From Ochotona curzoniae (Eukaryota; Chordata; Mammalia; Lagomorpha; Ochotonidae), in NCBI RefSeq assembly GCF_017591425.1, contig NW_024465885.1:47177001-47241000 (forward strand): a stretch of 64,000 nucleotides of DNA. Direction: 5' to 3'. Of this stretch, positions 22,589 through 32,500 are shown piece after piece (position 1 is the stretch's first letter; each line of letters starts with the position of its first letter). The position numbers and the translations under genes were made by a program. The notes beneath the pieces were generated by a model. It was not told where the DNA came from, ran no database searches, and saw only the letters and a program-made list of their open reading frames with translations.

Positions 22589-22950
22589 CTAGAATGAAAG
22601 AGGAACCAAAGGTATCAGCATTAGAAGGAACCCATGGCCACGGTGCTGGAGAACGGGGAGGCAGCCTGGGCACGGCCCGCTGCAGAGGGGCAGCAGCCAC
22701 ACACCTTTGCACTTGACAAGACTGACTCTGTCCCTGGTATGGCCAGTGGATGGCCCAAATCCTTGGACCTTTGCCCATGTGCCCATGTACAGAGCCTGAG
22801 GAGTTCTGAGCTCCTGGCTTCTCATCGGCTCAGCCCCAGCCACTGCGGCCATTCGTGGAGTGAACCAGCAGATGAAGGTGGATCTGCCCCCTGCCCCGCC
22901 TCTCTCCTGTCAAGAATCGAGCTGGCTCAGCGGCGCCACGCTCACCTTAC
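22589..22950 (-). other. VPS26C: VPS26C intron 5
   Basis: 362 bp with donor GTAAGG and acceptor TTCTAG. It is largely filled by a sense-orientation SINE fragment at 22740-22915. Confidence 0.88.
22740..22915 (+). repeat. C-type SINE fragment, sense
   Basis: GGCCAGTGGATGGCCCAAATC, CTCCTGGCTTCTCATCGGC and GTGGAGTGAACCAGCAGATG in order. 5' third and tail missing. Confidence 0.65.
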
Positions 22951-23025
22951 CTCTTTCACGTTTTGCAAGGTTTCTGGGGTGATGGTGAAGTCCACAGGGC
23001 TCGGCGTCAGCTTCCCCTTCTGAGG
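22951..23025 (-). CDS. VPS26C: VPS26C exon 5
   Basis: 75 bp, phase 0 at both ends. Encodes PQKGKLTPSPVDFTITPETL followed by QNVKE, the hinge between the two arrestin lobes. Human has Phe where this has Leu after GK. The acceptor (GTTGCCCACAG) has a weak pyrimidine tract, and a 44-bp minisatellite begins 58 bases upstream of the exon edge. Confidence 0.97.
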
Positions 23026-23082
23026 CTGTGGGCAACACTGGCATGTCAGGGTGTGGTCAGGCGGCCTGTCTCCCACCAGCCA

Positions 23083-23330
23083 GCCGGGAGGGCTCGGTGG
23101 CCAGCACGGGGTCCTGGCTTCCGCTGGCCGGGAGGGCTCGGTTACCAGCACGGGGTCCTGGCTTCCGCTGGCCGGGAGGGCTCGGTTACCAGCACAGGGT
23201 CCTGGCTTCCGCTGGCCGGGAGGGCTCGGTTACCAGCACAGGGTCCTGGCTTCCACTGGCCGGGAGGGCTCGGTTACCAGCACAGGGTCCTGGCTTCCGC
23301 TGGCCGGGAGGGCTCAGTGGCCAGCACGGG
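23083..23330. repeat. 44-bp minisatellite beside VPS26C exon 5
   Basis: GCCGGGAGGGCTC recurs at 23083, 23127, 23171, 23215, 23259 and 23303, an exact 44-bp period of nearly six units. Unit variants differ by single bases. Because 44 is not a multiple of three, all plus frames stay open and give three overlapping proline/glycine-rich ORFs that are artefacts. Confidence 0.97.
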
Positions 23331-23589
23331 GCGCCCTGCTCTGTTGGGGCTCCCCTTTCCCCCAGCACTGTTTCCCCACCTGTAAGTGTGGGGCAGATGC
23401 TGGGCCCCATCTGTTCACTGTCTAGGTGAGAGCGCAGAGCAGAACAGCATCCCTGGGAGGGCCGGGCGTGGGCCCGAGGGCTGCTCCTGCCTGCCTCGGG
23501 AGACGCTGAGGCCCAGAACGGTCAGAGTGGCGCTTGAGTCGACCCCAGGGCGCAGGGCTGACTGCTGGCCTCCCCGGAGACTCAGCCTG

Positions 23590-23690
23590 CCGTGGGAATG
23601 TGCATCAAGGCAGCAACTGGCTGCTCACATCGCCACAGAGCCGGGCTCGCTCTTTCTCTTCCTCTGTAACTCTTTGAAATAAAAGAAAAA
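23590..23690 (+). repeat. C-type SINE tail fragment, sense
   Basis: Only the right end is visible: CAACTGGCTGCTCACATCGCC, CTCTTTCTCTTCCTCTGTAAC and TTTGAAATAAAAG. Confidence 0.45.
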
Positions 23691-23755
23691 CTAGCTTACA
23701 AGAAATGTGTGTTTTGAAAAAGTTCTAAAAATTTTTTGCATCCTATTACCTTTTA

Positions 23756-23930
23756 ATTCCATTTTCCATGAGCTTTCAGAAGAGCCCTCAATTTTTTGAG
23801 TCTAAGAGGCTTGTGAATATCTTCTTTAGTGACTATATTCTTTCTTGCAGCATTTGCAGCAATATTTAACTCATAAACTCCAGGACCAGTCACTGCGCAA
23901 CCACTGGTGAGCTGGGGGCGGGACAAGGCG
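23756..23930 (-). other. unidentified protein-like open frame in VPS26C intron 4
   Basis: The minus strand reads SGCAVTGPGVYELNIAANAA, then RKNIVTKEDIHKPLRLKKLR and ALLKAHGKWN followed by TAA at about 23756. The stretch is AT-richer than its GC-rich surroundings and its composition looks like a real basic C-terminus rather than repeat translation. I do not recognise the family. An in-frame acceptor could be CACCAG near 23910, but its phase does not fit exon 4. A processed-pseudogene fragment is the simplest explanation; an alternative last exon is less likely. Confidence 0.3.
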
Positions 23931-24187
23931 GGGCGGGGCCTGGTGGGGCTTGGCCACAAAGCATCCCTGAAGTGGCCGCAGCCAGGGAGGCCTGACAGTG
24001 TAACCAGAAAGGGCCGCTGGGAGTCAGGGGTTGTGACAAGTTACCAAAACACAACACTCAGCAAACCCAGGGATCCCTGACCAGGCCCACTGCTCATACT
24101 GCAGACGCAAGTTCTGTCTTTTCACTTCACTGGCATTTAAAGTTTCTGCACACAGAAATTTCACAAAGATAAATAAAAACAAGGCAA

Positions 24188-24470
24188 TGGGGCTGGCACC
24201 GTGGCGCAGCAGGGCTAAGCCACCACATTTCATGTCACCATCTCCTGTCAGGGTGCCTGTGTGAGCCCCAGCTGCTCCACATCTGACCCAGCTCCATGCT
24301 CATGTGCCTGGGAAAGCAGCCAAAGACAGCCCAAGTCCGTGGGCCCCTGTCGCCACCTGGGGAGACCCGGAGAGGAGCTGGCTCCTGGCTGTGGCTTGTC
24401 CAGCCCCTAGCATTGCAGGCGTTTCGGGAATGAATCAGAGCTCGGAGCTGTGTGCTCTCTGTCAGTCTAA
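24188..24470 (+). repeat. C-type SINE, sense, older subfamily
   Basis: Starts GGGGCTGGCACCGTGGCGCAG and contains CTGGGAAAGCAGCCAAAGAC and GAGCTGGCTCCTGGCTGTGG. Confidence 0.8.
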
Positions 24471-24896
24471 GGGCCTCAGGCCCTGCTCTCGTACCTTCTT
24501 CCTGGGTGTATGTGCCAGGAAGACAAGGCCTTCACTCGTCTGCGGGAGGGAGGGGGGGCCTCGTGCCAAGTCCATGTGCCATGGCAACCTCGAGGGGAAG
24601 GGTGACATCTTCCAGGGTACAGAGCACCTTGCTTGGAGCCTGCTATAAAAGCAGCCAATTCCTCAGCGGAGGCAGCAAGCCACCTGCAGGTGGGCACCTA
24701 GGTGGCCCGTGGCATCCTGCCAGGGACTCCGGGCCACAGGAAGACACGCACAAAGAGGCTGGCGCTTCTGGCTGTCTCTGACCCAAGCATCTCGGGGCTT
24801 TGGGCACATCCAGGCACCGAGTTGGCAAGCTGAGTGATGGGCCTGCTCCTAGCAGTCAGAGTTCAGAGCCCAGGGCCAGTCCCAAGGGGAGCTTAC

Positions 24897-24977
24897 CGCA
24901 GAGTGGATGATGAATTCACAGGCCTTGGTCAGGTCCTTGGCCAGCAGCGAGCGCTTCATGTCACAGCGCAGCGTGTA
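24897..24977 (-). CDS. VPS26C: VPS26C exon 4
   Basis: 81 bp, phase 0 at both ends, between CTCCCTGCAG and the donor GTAAGC. Encodes YTLRCDMKRSLLAKDLTKAC and EFIIHSA, the end of the N-terminal arrestin lobe. Differences from the human protein as I know it are Ala for Thr and Ile for Val, both conservative. Confidence 0.97.
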
Positions 24978-25379
24978 CTGCAGGGAGAAGATGTGAGAGA
25001 GGTTGGCTCAGGGGAAGACCAAGGTGAGGGAGCCGCGAGCCTATGACACAGGGCTGCTGGGAGAGGGGCTGTGGCCTCGGGGACAGCACGGGGCAGGGCA
25101 GGGTGGCCCGAGAGTGAGTGCCATGCCCTGAGGACCGGGCCTGCGGTCAGGCCAGCACCCATCCCCTCCCCTGAACGCAGACAACACAACATCCCTACCA
25201 CTGCAGTGTGCATCAAGCGAGAGGCTGTGTGGGCAGCACCTACTGCCTGCCACGGCAGCTGCCCATGGAGGAGGCCTGGAGCGGCACCTGGCACCCTGCT
25301 CGCTCACTGGGCACTGTCCCACACAGCTCTCAGCCACCCTCTGGCCCAGGAGGCTTCTAATTCCCCAGAGAGGAGACCC

Positions 25380-25560
25380 AGGGGCTGCAGCCTCTGCCTG
25401 CAGCGACGGTATCCCATATGGCTGCCAGTTCAATTCCTGGCTACTCCACTTCCAGTCCAGCTCCCTGCTGACGCGGCTTGGAAAGCAGCCGAGGATGGCT
25501 CAAGGCTGCTGCTACCCCCCCAACCTCACCATGCATAGGCAGACCTGGAAACAAAGTCCT
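25380..25560 (+). repeat. C-type SINE fragment, sense
   Basis: GGTATCCCATATGGCTGCC, GTCCAGCTCCCTGCTGACG and GGAAAGCAGCCGAGGATGGC. Truncated on both sides. Confidence 0.65.
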
Positions 25561-25587
25561 TCTGTGGCATAGGAGTAATGCCACTCT

Positions 25588-25870
25588 TATTAAAAAAAAA
25601 TGGTTTATTTGAAAGGTAGAATTAGAGACAGAGACATCTTTAATGTGCTGGTCCGCTCCCCAGATGACCACAGGAGCAAAGGCCAGGAGCCTGGGAACCA
25701 TCTGGGACTCCAGGCAGTAGCAAAGACCCAAGCACTTGCACCGCCTTCCACTGCCTTCACTACATGAGCAGTGAGCTGGCTCAGAAGTGGGGCAGCTGGG
25801 ACTCAAACCAGGGCCCACACAGGATGCCAGCAGTGTAGGTGGCAACGTACCCACTACACTGCAAGGCTGG
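25588..25870 (-). repeat. C-type SINE, antisense
   Basis: AAAATGGTTTATTTGAAAGG at the reversed tail, CAAGCACTTGCACCGCC in the middle, ending CACTACACTGCAAGGCTGG. Confidence 0.75.
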
Positions 25871-26559
25871 CTGGAATTGTTTCTAAATCCGGGAAAGAAG
25901 TTGCTCTACTGGGGTGGCCAAGCCAGCGGCCAGTAAGCCCGTGGCCACTCGCTCACAGCCAGCTCTGCTGTCGCCAGCAAAGAGCCAGCCTGCCTGAGGC
26001 TGAAGGCTGCAGCGGGAACCCTGGCATCCCTAGCGTGTGATCCAGTCTCCACTGTTGGGCCAAACCATTTGAACTGGATTTGTGAAACCTGCAAATGAAA
26101 GGGGCGCGAGGCATTAAGCATAACAGCAGTGGCTGGAAGCTGAGTCGGGGAGGGGAGCAGGGGCAGCAAAGACGCCAGCGGTGACATGACTGCCCATTCC
26201 AGGAACGCCCAAGCTCTCCTGCGCCCACCAGGTCACTGGACCCTAACACCTGGGGGAGAACAGCTGGGCTCGTGGAAGCAGCACCTGTGGGTCACAGGCA
26301 CACATTCTAGCACATTCCCTGCCGCAGGCACTGGGCCCCACTCCTCACGCCATCATCTCACGGACGCCCCAGGAGCTCGGGGGACTGCTGAGGTCACAGG
26401 GTTGGGGTTCGGGTGGACACGTGCCTGCTGCCGAAATCCACACTCCGAATCCTTATACAAGCTGAAGCAGCTCGGTGTTTTCTGCCTTTGAGATTCTGCC
26501 TTGCTTGCTTGGCTGCGGGCTGTGTGAGCTCCAGGCCTGACAGTCTCCGTGACACCTGG

Positions 26560-27000
26560 CAGGGCCCGTGGCAGAGCACTCCTCAGGGAGGAGACCTGGG
26601 GTGCTTGTCAGATAAGTTGCTCACTGCCCTATAGCTCACCACTTTGTACTTTTTGAAAGTTGCTTGTTTCAAACCCACCAATAGAAGCCTGCCAACTTGC
26701 TCTTTTTAAAAGTTAACAGCTAAACTGACCAATCATGACTGAATAACTATATGGAATTGGCCTGAAATGTATAAACAGCCTGTTGAGCCTCAGCCCTTTG
26801 GCCTTCTGCCCTTCGGCCCTTTCTGCTGCCCGTCCTGCTGCCCGTCCTGCTGGCGCCCAGCCTGGGTAAACCCCCTTGATGTGTTTGCATTGACTTCGGA
26901 CTCCTGGTGATTGCGAAATCTGAGCACAACCAAGGCAGGGATTTGGCCGTGATCACATCTGGGACCCTTCCGTCTACCTTCTCGTTTTTACACAGGGGGC
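26560..27000 (+). mobile_element. probable solo LTR of an endogenous retrovirus
   Basis: The stretch has the architecture of a gammaretrovirus-like LTR: a CCAATCA box (about 26729), a TATA-like GTATAAACAGCCTG (26769), a promoter-proximal pyrimidine-rich R-like region with repeated CTGCTGCCCGTC, then GGCGCCCAGCCTGGG and a U5-like GACTCCTGGTGATTGCG. No gag, pol or env reading frame flanks it, so a recombined solo LTR is likely. Boundaries are uncertain and no target duplication was established. Confidence 0.5.
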
Positions 27001-27235
27001 TCAGATGCTGCGTGTGACCCCAGAAGCTGCTCCGCTTGGGATCTGGCCCCCTGCTAATGTGTCTGGGAGACCCAGGAGAACGGCCCAACTGCCTGAGCCC
27101 CAGGCACCCATGTGGGAGACGTGGATGGAGGCCCAGGCTCCTGGCGCCAGCCAGGCCCACCTCCAGCAGGTGCGGCCGTTGGGGAGGCGAACTAGCCAAC
27201 AGAAGTGCTCTCCCGCCCCATGACCTCTCTCCCAG
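27000..27235 (+). repeat. C-type SINE fragment, sense, diverged
   Basis: CCATGTGGGAGACGTGGATGG, GGCCCAGGCTCCTGGCGCC and GTTGGGGAGGCGAACTAGCC in the expected order. The front part is weak. Confidence 0.55.
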
Positions 27236-28606
27236 GCTCCACCGTTGCTGTGTCAACTAGATCTCAAAAAGCAAAAGAAGGCACATGATGGAAACCAAGC
27301 TAAAAAGGAGGGCGCGTGGCTGGGTGGAGCAGGTGAGTTCCCCAGGGAACGTGTTCCAGCTCAGCTCCTGGGGACTGTCCCGTTTATTCACTGCTGCTCG
27401 GAGACACGGGGACATGACCTTGCACATGTAGCCTTCTGTCCCTCATGGCAACATCCAGAAAAGGATGAGACTGGCATCTGTGAGCATGCCCGGCCGATGC
27501 GCACAGGCCCGACGGCCAGGGAGGCCAGCAGAGCCCGTCCCTCCAGCCCACACCTCAGTCTGCACACTGCATGGTGACCACTGAGGACCAACCGTCGAGC
27601 GCGCAGAGCAGCCGGATGCCGGCCGAGCGACCGCACAGAGCCTCCTCAGCCATTCCAGATCTTCAGGCCAGGTACCACAGGGTCAAATGCTCACTTTTCT
27701 TTTTCTTTTTTCTTATAGAAAGCCAGATACGATCCAGGTCCTCGTAGTGCTGACCAAGAATCTGTGCATCTCCACGAGACCATCCCTCTGAACCTCAACC
27801 TTTAACCTGGCCATGACTGCTATTCCTAGCACCTGCCCAAAGCTTCTGGAATACACAAGGGAGCCCAGCCAGGAAGGACCAGACACATGGCTTCTCCACA
27901 CAGAGAGGTTTACTACAAGCAATGACGTCACACGACATGGGCTTCTTGCCAGCAGATCTCTTCAGCAATTCATTAAGTTCACAACTTGTGCTGCAACCCT
28001 CACACATCCTCTGCTGGCCACGTGCCAGGCCCAGGAGGCTCCTGACCTTGAGCCCTCCCGCACAGCCCCGGCCAGCCAGGGCGCTGGGGGCTGCGGGCAC
28101 AGAGTCACCTTTCTTCCTGTGGGACAACAGGCAAGCCCTGGCCCTGGCCCCGGGGTCGTGGCCGCTCCTGGGACAATGGTGGCCGCAGTGAAAGATGCCC
28201 TTCACTAGCAGAGGTGGCCGGAAGTCATAACTCCACTTGCCCTTGTTTCCGAGGCTCGGTCCCAGGAGCAGGGGGAGAGGGGAGCCTGTGTCGCAGGGGC
28301 AGCCTCTGGGGCTATGCAACAAAGACAGATCTGTAAGTGGAAAATGGGCGAGGGAGGGCTGGGCCCCAGCAGAGAGGAGCTAGGGCAGAGCTACTGCCAA
28401 GCAACGCCTGTCGCCCGCCCCCTGGAAAAGCAACAAAGAGAATTGAATAGAAGGCAGTAAGAGCGCCATTCCTGCAAGAGGCAAGTCCCACGTGACACAT
28501 CCTGAGCAGCCTGCGGGACACACGGCAAAGCCAGCAGCCACGTTCCGGTCCCGGCACGGATGGCACAGAGCTGTAAGGCAGCGTGCCGGCAGGTGCCCGC
28601 GCTCAC

Positions 28607-28756
28607 CTGGATGTTGACGAACACGCCGTGGTAGGTCTCGTACAGGACCTTGTTGCCCTTCACGTGCAGCGGAAACTCGAAGGGGATCTCGGTCTTGCCG
28701 CTGGGGAACTTGCCGGGCTTCACCATGTCTATGGTGCTGTTGAGGATCTGGATGGG
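28607..28756 (-). CDS. VPS26C: VPS26C exon 3
   Basis: 150 bp, phase 0 at both ends, after TTGCTTGCAG and before the donor GTGAGC. Encodes PIQILNSTIDMVKPGKFPSG, KTEIPFEFPLHVKGNKVLYE and TYHGVFVNIQ, the core strands of the N-terminal arrestin lobe. Substitutions against human are conservative (for example Leu for Ile, Asp for Glu). Confidence 0.98.
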
Positions 28757-28780
28757 CTGCAAGCAAACACGGCTGCTCAG

Positions 28781-28903
28781 GCAGGGGTGCGTGCAGGGAG
28801 CCCCGGCAGCACGCTCAAACACAGCAGCCCAGGGCAGGGGTGCGTGCGGGGAGCCCCGGCAGCATGCTCAAACACGGCCACCCAGGGCAGGGGTGCGTGC
28901 GGG
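28781..28903. repeat. 53-bp tandem repeat beside VPS26C exon 3
   Basis: GCAGGGGTGCGTGC recurs at 28781, 28834 and 28887, a 53-bp period of about 2.3 units. The array ends 25 bases from the exon 3 edge, so it probably covers the branch-point region. Confidence 0.9.
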
Positions 28904-29586
28904 GGTAAGTGGTATTATCCGCACATCCACAGTGAGAAGGCGGAGGACGGCCCAGATCTAGCTGTATGATGCGCGTGTGTTCCTCGGCTCACACGGGGAG
29001 CTCTGAGGAGCGACTTTCAGTCGCCTGCGTTCGGGAGGTCAGCGTGTGCAGGAGCAGCCTCCCACTCAGGGGAGACAGCAGTACTCAAAGTTTCAGTTTG
29101 GCACTTTGGACCACGTCCACGGCCTACGGACGACGCGGGCACCTGCTGCCACGCTGAGCCTCCCCACGGACAAGCTTCCCACGGACAGCATCACACCCTG
29201 GCTGCCGCCCGGGCCCTCCCTCCCACCCACGGAACTGTCCTGACACCCCCTCCATGCAAGGTGCCAGATGCCAGCCTCTGTGCCCGCCTGGAGCGCAGTG
29301 CTGCCCCAAGGCCCATGCTGGCTTCCTTCCGGCCGGGTCTGCGGGCGTGTGCACTGCGTCTACTGCGCTTTCCAGACAGTTCCGACGTGTGAGCCCAGAC
29401 TACATACAGGGAGGGCAAAACTACTTCAAACAATCCCGGCGAGGAAAAAAAAAAGAATCTTTAAATTCATGCAGTTTCCATACTACACATTTTCCATGAC
29501 ATCTGTTGGAGAACCCGCCAATAATTGCTTCAAGTAAGTTTTGGCTTAGTATTACTGAAAACAACCACTTAGAAGTGAGACTACAG

Positions 29587-29905
29587 AGCCCAGTGCTGTA
29601 GCCTAGTAGCTAAAGTCCTCGCCTTAAACACGCTGGGAACCCATATGGGCGCCGGTTCATGTCCCGGCTGCTCCGCTTCCCATCCAGCTCCCTGCTTGTG
29701 GCCTAGGAAGTCAGTCAAGGATGGCCCAAAGCTTTGGGACCCTGTACCACATAGCGACCCGAAGGAAGCTCCTGGTTCCTGGCTTTGGATCGGCTCAGCT
29801 CTGGCCACTGTGGCATCTTGGCAGTGAGCCAGTGGACAGAAGGCCTTTGTCTCTGTCTCTCCTCTCTGTAACTCTGCCTTTTCAATAAAAATAAATCCTA
29901 AAAAA
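29587..29905 (+). repeat. C-type SINE, sense, full length
   Basis: AGCCCAGTGCTGTAGCCTAG, CTAAAGTCCTCGCC, GCGCCGGTTCATGTCCCGG and a tail TTTCAATAAAAATAAATCC. Confidence 0.88.
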
Positions 29906-30067
29906 AAAAATCTGGACACCTAACACCCAATCCCACTGGTGAACGCCTTCCTCCCCATGAACTGTCCACCCCCTGCGCTAACACAGCCCCCGGCGAGCAA
30001 CACTCTAAACCTGAAAACTGATGCTACAAGCCCCAACTCCACCCCCCGCAGGCGCTGCTGTCAGCCA

Positions 30068-30120
30068 CAGCCGAGGCCAGCAGTGCCCACAGCCGAGGCC
30101 AGCAGTGCCCACAGCCGAGC
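30068..30120. repeat. 22-bp tandem repeat
   Basis: CAGCCGAGGCCAGCAGTGCC recurs at 30068 and 30090, with a partial third unit at 30112. Confidence 0.9.
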
Positions 30121-30219
30121 AGTAGCAGAGTGTGTGCAGTTTCCTAGCAGGAACAGGTGCCCGGCCCCCGCGATGCCAGCAGCGGGCAGCCGGGAAGTCG
30201 GGCAGCCGAGTGGCCTCAC

Positions 30220-30363
30220 CTTCACGGAGTTATAGAAAGCTTCAAAGACGCCCACGCTCTTGGCACTCAGCTGTAGGTTCACGGTTCCCTCCATGGTCAA
30301 AGTCACGCCCTGGTGCTGGACGGCGTCCTTGCTGGATATGACCACCACCCCGGAGAGCATCTC
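30220..30363 (-). CDS. VPS26C: VPS26C exon 2
   Basis: 144 bp, phase 0 at both ends, between CCTCCCACAG and the donor GTGAGG. Encodes EMLSGVVVISSKDAVQHQGV, TLTMEGTVNLQLSAKSVGVF and EAFYNSVK, strands of the N-terminal arrestin lobe. It is almost identical to human VPS26C as I know it, and this exon alone identifies the gene. Confidence 0.98.
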
Positions 30364-30644
30364 CTGTGGGAGGAGAGACAGCGCGCTCACATCTTCTCCT
30401 GCACACCTCCAGGGCAGGTTCCAGAGGTGCCAAAAGTCACCTCTGGGCCCTGCGGGGGTGGCGGGCACCTGCTATTAGGACCAGGCAGGGCTGGACACAG
30501 CAACAGGGTGAGAGGTGTTGGCCCCACTCTACCCTTCAACCCTGGAGCCAAGGACAGACTGCAGAGGGTGAGGGGACAGAGGCCGAGGGCAGGTGCACAG
30601 GCCAGGCACAGGGCCCTGCGAGAGCCGGCATGCCCTCCCAGACC

Positions 30645-30797
30645 ACAGGTGTGGGAGACCCGGAAGAAGTTCCTGGCTGCTGGCTTCAGATCGGCTCAGC
30701 TCTGACCATTGTGGCCACTTGGGGAGTGAAGCAGAGGACGGAAGATCTTTCTCTCTCTCTACTCTCTGTGAATCCAACTTTCCAATAAGAACAACTA
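30645..30797 (+). repeat. C-type SINE 3' half, sense
   Basis: GTGTGGGAGACCCGGAAGAAG, GCTTCAGATCGGCTCAGC and ACTTTCCAATAAGAAC. Confidence 0.78.
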
Positions 30798-30923
30798 CAT
30801 CTCACAAACAAGAACAACTCCTCTGGTTCCCAGGAGCGTGAAAAGGTCAGGGGACATGTAAACTGAAAGTATGTGCCTCAAAAAGGGAATGCGCAATTTT
30901 GATTTAAAATCTGTAAACATTTA

Positions 30924-31203
30924 GAAGATGTATTGATTTATTGGACGGGGGAAGAGAGAAGCAGAGAGGGTTATTGATTTCCCATCTCCTTGTTTGCCCA
31001 GATGCTCACAGCAGCCAGGCCTGGGCAGGCGGAAGGCAGGGCTGGGACTCGCATCCGAGTCTCCCACCTGGGCAGCAGGGGTCATCTTCCACCCCCAGGC
31101 ACACTGGCAGGACGCCGGGCATCCAGAACTCCAATCAGCACTCCGATGTGGGATGCCTGTGCTGCAAGTGGCAGCTTAACCCCTATTTCACAATGCCAGC
31201 CCC
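30924..31203 (-). repeat. C-type SINE, antisense
   Basis: GATGTATTGATTTATTGGAC at the reversed tail, GAGTCTCCCACCTGGGCAGC in the middle and CACAATGCCAGCCCC at the end. Confidence 0.75.
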
Positions 31204-31957
31204 AGAAAGCACAATTTGAAAAATGCAAACTTGTAAGCATATTTCTAGAACTTGACTTGATGGTCAGTACGCCCGGGGCATACAGTGAGAGAACAATGGG
31301 AGGCCTGTTAGCAACAAACAGCCCAGCGGCCGGAAGGCATCGGCTCCTGTGTACTCAGCTCTGGGCTGGCAGAATTCCGCGACCAACCAGGGCCTCTTCC
31401 CGCCTGCCTGCCTGGGGCAGTCTCGGCAAAGCAGCAGCGCAGTACCCTGAAGTGAGCAGAGCACGGACTTTACGGCTCCAGAGACCCTTCTGTCATTACT
31501 GCACGTAAGTAAGAGCAGGTTGGAAGACAAAATACCACACTGCTCCCACGCTGGCTGAGGAGCAGGCATGCCCACAACACAGACTCAACTCCAACCACAA
31601 GCGGGACCCAGCTCAGCCCTGGGGCTTGCAAAACCAAGCTGCTTCACGCAGGACACTGGTCATTCTTGATGAGCGCGGGCAAAGGGGGCTGGGCACCGAC
31701 CAGGGGCACGGAGAGGGGCATGGAGAGGAGCTTCATGTCATGTCACCATCATGAGTGGCAATGGCCTGCACCGGGCCAGGACTGCCAGTAGAATGGAGGA
31801 CTAAGAGAAGGGCCCGGTGCAGTCACCGCACGGGCAGGGCCCTCGACCTGGGAAAGGCGAGCAACCAGCGAGAGGAGCAGACACCGGCCGGCACCCCGAG
31901 AACACGCGAGGTGACAGCCTCCTTCTGAGCCCTCAAGGGACCTAAGTGGGTGTTCTA

Positions 31958-32260
31958 AGGGACAGCCCAGTGGCTCAACAGACGAACAGGCTCTTGTTCG
32001 CAGCACTGACATCCCACGTGGATGCTGGTTCGTGTCCTGGCTGCTCCACTTCCCATCCAGCTCCCTGCTTACGGCTTGGGAAACTAGGAGAGGACGGTTC
32101 AAGTGCTTGGGTCCTGAAGCCACATGGAGACCCGGAGCAAGCTCCTGGATCCTGGCTTCAGATCAGCTCAGCTCCGGCAGTTTCACACCTGGGGAGTGTG
32201 CTAGCAGTAGATCTTACTGTCTTTCCTCTCTGCCTTCCTACTAGAAAAAAATAATCTTTA
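31958..32260 (+). repeat. C-type SINE, sense
   Basis: GACAGCCCAGTGGCTCAACAG, CATCCCACGTGGATGCTGG and GGATCCTGGCTTCAGATCAGC. A SINE of opposite orientation follows directly. Confidence 0.82.
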
Positions 32261-32261
32261 A

Positions 32262-32500
32262 TTTTTTTGTTTAACTTGGAAAGGCAGATCAGATTTATAG
32301 AGGGAAGGTCAGACAGAGAAAGAGCTTCCATCCACTGATGCACTCCCCAAATGACCACAATGGCCAGAGCCGAACCGACCTAAAGCCAGGAGCCAGGAGC
32401 CTCTTCAGGGCCTCCCATGAGCCTCTTCAGGGCCTCCCATGTGGGTGCAGCGTCCCAAGGCTTTGGGCCGTCCTCAACTGCTTTCCCGGGAGGCGCAGGC
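32262..32500 (-). repeat. C-type SINE, antisense, with a 22-bp internal duplication
   Basis: Starts with the reversed tail GTTTAACTTGGAAAGGCAG and stops at TGCTTTCCCGGG, so the 5' end is missing. GAGCCTCTTCAGGGCCTCCC occurs twice in tandem at about 32397 and 32419. Confidence 0.78.

Larger units (their letters stand above)
23026..24896 (-). other. VPS26C: VPS26C intron 4
   Basis: 1.87 kb with donor GTAAGC. Contains the 44-bp minisatellite, a SINE tail near 23600-23690, an unexplained protein-like frame (23756-23930) and a diverged sense SINE at 24188-24470. Confidence 0.85.
24978..28606 (-). other. VPS26C: VPS26C intron 3
   Basis: 3.63 kb with donor GTGAGC. Contains two SINEs (25380-25870), a probable solo LTR (26560-27000) and a SINE fragment (27000-27235). 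24978-25379, 25871-26559 and 27236-28606 show nothing I recognise. A splice-like TTCTTATAG near 27718 leads into no credible exon. Confidence 0.85.
28757..30219 (-). other. VPS26C: VPS26C intron 2
   Basis: 1.46 kb with donor GTGAGG. A 53-bp tandem repeat lies next to the exon 3 acceptor; a full SINE sits at 29587-29900 and a 22-bp repeat at 30068-30120. 28910-29580 is otherwise unassigned. Confidence 0.87.

Noticed and set aside
23028..23429. Three overlapping 124-140-codon plus-strand ORFs rich in Gly, Pro and Arg
   Set aside because: They are translations of the 44-bp minisatellite in three frames, antisense to VPS26C.
27600..27940. Possible exon after TTCTTATAG near 27718
   Set aside because: No frame resembles VPS26C and all VPS26C codons are already accounted for.
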